From Caryophanales bacterium (GTDB lineage: Bacteria; Bacillota; Bacilli; Bacillales; Amphibacillaceae), in assembly GCA_026168805.1 (NCBI GenBank), contig JAPFDS010000060.1:1-64000 (forward strand): a DNA stretch of 64,000 nt, in the 5' to 3' direction. The translations under genes and the position numbers were made by a program. The notes below the pieces were generated by a model. It was not told the DNA's origin. It ran no database searches and saw only the letters and a program-made list of their open reading frames with translations. Every line of letters begins with the position of its first letter. Within the stretch, counting starts at the first letter, position 1. This document shows positions 62,308-64,000 of the stretch, in pieces.

Positions 62308-62377
62308 ACGAAAGAAGCTCTTGCGTCTTAAGTTTGCTTCATATTAGCAAAATCTTAAACGCAAGAGCTTCTTTCGT
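62308..62377. terminator. Bidirectional terminator
   Basis: ACGAAAGAAGCTCTTGCG and its exact complement (18 bp), with an extended inner stem, between the foldback element and the minus-strand tagO gene. Confidence 0.87.
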
Positions 62378-62408
62378 CACTTTTCGTTACTTCCCCTTTT
62401 TACCCCGT

Positions 62409-63488
62409 TCAAAGGCGTTGGCGAAGCTGCCGTAACCCCTTATAAAGCTTTGTAAGTGGTTTGAAGTCGCTATTGATTAATTCTAATGTTTCAATTAAAA
62501 ATTGAATCGAGAATAGTGATACGACAACGATGCTGATGGAGCCCCAAATGGTCGACATGGAAAATAGGATTGCAGCAATACTGAACATGATGCTTAATCC
62601 GTAAATCGCAAGTACGGTTTGTCGATGGGTTAAGCCAAATTGTAGTAGGCGATGGTGCAAATGGGAACTATCTGGGCTGGTGATTTTTTGTTTGTTTATG
62701 TATCGTCTAAAAATCGCAATCAGCGTATCTGAAATAGGTACCCCTAAAATAAAAATCGGGATGACGAAGGATATAATCGTTACGTTTTTAAACCCAAGCA
62801 ATGCGAGTACAGATATCATATATCCGAGGAATAGAGAACCTGTATCCCCCATAAATATTTTCGCAGGATAAAAATTATAGCGTAAAAATCCAACAGTACT
62901 AAAAAATAAAATAAGCGCTAACGTCGCAACATATACGTCCCCCATGATGACGGCCATTCCGGCAATCGTCATCAGTGCAATGGATGATACACCTGCAGCA
63001 AGCCCGTCCAATCCGTCAATTAAGTTGATGGCGTTTGTCACTCCGACAATCCACAAAATCGTAATAACCGAACTTAAAAATCCAAAATTAACTTGTCCAC
63101 CGAAAGGCAAGTTAATAAATTCTATATGGATCCCGCCCCAGAAAGCAATCAAAATCGCAACACCGAGTTGGATGATGAACTTAAATTTAGCAGATAAGTT
63201 ATAGATATCGTCAAAATAGCCAAGTAAAATCATAATGACGGCTCCAATAACGATCGCTAGATGGTACTCACTCGTTGGCTGGAGAATCATTAAACCGGCA
63301 AAAAAACTTATAAAAATCGCCAATCCACCTAGCGTTGGGATCGGCGCTTTGTGCATTTTACGTTGATTTGGCAAGTCAGTTGCATTCATTTTTTTAGAAT
63401 AACGAACAACAAGCGGTGTCACAAGTAATGAAATAACTAATGATATGCTCGCTAACCCAACAATGGTAAGCAATGTGTTCCACCTCAT
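62409..63488 (-). CDS. tagO: Undecaprenyl-phosphate GlcNAc-1-phosphate transferase
   Basis: A 359-residue, about 11-helix MraY/WecA-family protein. DLPNQRKMHKAPIPTLGG, the DDIYNLSAKFKF site, NAINLIDGLDGLAAG, AKIFMGDTGSLFLGY and the HLHHRL loop are all present. It starts wall teichoic acid and related glycan synthesis by making GlcNAc-PP-undecaprenol. ATG 63488 (GAGGTGG upstream). It works with the TagA and LCP proteins found 10-11 kb upstream. Confidence 0.92.
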   Translation of the reverse strand: MRWNTLLTIVGLASISLVISLLVTPLVVRYSKKMNATDLPNQRKMHKAPIPTLGGLAIFISFFAGLMILQPTSEYHLAIVIGAVIMILLGYFDDIYNLSAKFKFIIQLGVAILIAFWGGIHIEFINLPFGGQVNFGFLSSVITILWIVGVTNAINLIDGLDGLAAGVSSIALMTIAGMAVIMGDVYVATLALILFFSTVGFLRYNFYPAKIFMGDTGSLFLGYMISVLALLGFKNVTIISFVIPIFILGVPISDTLIAIFRRYINKQKITSPDSSHLHHRLLQFGLTHRQTVLAIYGLSIMFSIAAILFSMSTIWGSISIVVVSLFSIQFLIETLELINSDFKPLTKLYKGLRQLRQRL

Positions 63489-63534
63489 TCATGTTCAAAC
63501 ATCGATCTTTTTCGCTGTGCAATTCAATAAATCA

Positions 63535-64000
63535 TTACACGAGTAATTCTTTATATACATTATAAACGTTTTCAGCAAAATTCTCCAATGAAAATTTATT
63601 TGATGCGTGGATTTGAAACTTTTCCCCTATATTTTGTAGTTCTCCACGTATTTTCGCTTCATTCGCCGCAACCATTGCTTGATGTAATTGTTGCACGTCT
63701 CCTGCCGAAACCTTCCAGCCTATTCCCTCTTTCGTAATCAGCTCCCCTACCCCACCAACGTCAGAAGCGATGACAGGTGTTTTTGTCCGAGCCGATTCTA
63801 ATAACACAAGCGGAAAACTTTCACTATATGACGGTAAAATTTTCACGTCGGCTAATTCATATAAGGTGGGAGCGTCTTTTCGATTGCCTAAAAATAAAAC
63901 AGAGGTTTCCAAATCAAGTTCATACACTTGCTCTTTCAGTCCTTGTTCTGCAGCCCCTGATCCAACGATTAATAAATAACTATTTTGCTCTTTTTCTAAA
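63535..64000 (-). CDS. GT4-family glycosyltransferase, C-terminal part (cut by window end)
   Basis: A 3'-terminal fragment of at least 154 codons, open to the window end. It encodes LIVGSG, the glycosyltransferase 4 nucleotide-sugar site ILPSYSESFPLVLLESART and VIASDVGGVGELI. A GTG at 63927 is internal, not the true start. The gene lies 46 bp upstream of tagO on the same strand, so a teichoic acid or polysaccharide operon is likely. Confidence 0.83.
   Translation of the reverse strand, partial: LEKEQNSYLLIVGSGAAEQGLKEQVYELDLETSVLFLGNRKDAPTLYELADVKILPSYSESFPLVLLESARTKTPVIASDVGGVGELITKEGIGWKVSAGDVQQLHQAMVAANEAKIRGELQNIGEKFQIHASNKFSLENFAENVYNVYKELLV

Overview
The window is a low-G+C Gram-positive genome fragment, most likely from a Bacillaceae member (Bacillota). 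The evidence is strong GGAGG ribosome-binding sites, many TTG/GTG starts, lipoprotein signal peptides, LXG/WXG100-type secretion genes, the DUF1659-DUF2922-YvrJ trio, and tagO, tagA and LCP genes for wall teichoic acid. No rRNA, tRNA, prophage, CRISPR array or intact insertion sequence was seen.

Layout. 0.1-4.8 kb: an AEC-family transporter, a CueP-like lipoprotein, a PadR/DUF2812 operon and a TPP-riboswitch-controlled tenA. 5.1-11.3 kb: a candidate type VII secretion (T7SS) lipase-toxin locus. It has five tandem paralogous lipoproteins, a DUF6792-like protein with a GHS nucleophile motif, and a small helical partner. This resembles the staphylococcal TslA/TilA system. 11.8-15.7 kb: a SEC-C protein and two orphan membrane paralogues. 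15.8-24.4 kb: an LXG toxin with a glycine-rich hydrophobic C-terminus and two small helical partners. They are surrounded by seven DUF443 membrane genes (two frameshifted, one truncated) and four DUF4176 genes. This resembles a TspA/TsaI toxin-immunity array. 24.6-31.2 kb: two MerR regulons with 19-bp-spacer promoters, a DUF4097 lipoprotein, a TraB/EreA-like protein, a third orphan membrane paralogue, a probable type I toxin-antitoxin pair and a CPBP protease. 31.4-38.5 kb: a HAD hydrolase, a broken GNAT gene, a MOSC protein, the YvrJ trio, and an ECF sigma/anti-sigma pair followed by lipoproteins. 38.5-42 kb: catalase and arsR-arsB. 42.6-51.3 kb: a 2-hydroxyacid oxidation operon (glcD, glcF, lhgO) with two FadR-type regulators and a TAXI-TRAP transporter. 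51.5-55.1 kb: tagA, an LCP ligase and an aminotransferase. 55.2-62 kb: a quinone-oxidoreductase-like gene, then a GcvT-like gene, a flavin amine oxidase and a GcvT-copper amine oxidase fusion. 62.4-64 kb: tagO and the end of a GT4 glycosyltransferase.

Three unrelated families of 51-52-bp tandem intergenic repeats recur through the window. Two of them carry a clear internal inverted repeat. Palindromic elements without genes also occur at 32.25-32.44 kb and 61.97-62.26 kb.

Working together: the two toxin loci probably arm an antibacterial T7SS whose core genes lie elsewhere, with the immunity genes amplified by duplication. The glc/lhgO-TRAP block looks like an uptake-and-oxidation route for 2-hydroxy acids. 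The GcvT/amine oxidase block suggests oxidation of an amine coupled to a folate-type one-carbon acceptor. These functional statements are inferences from family membership and gene order.
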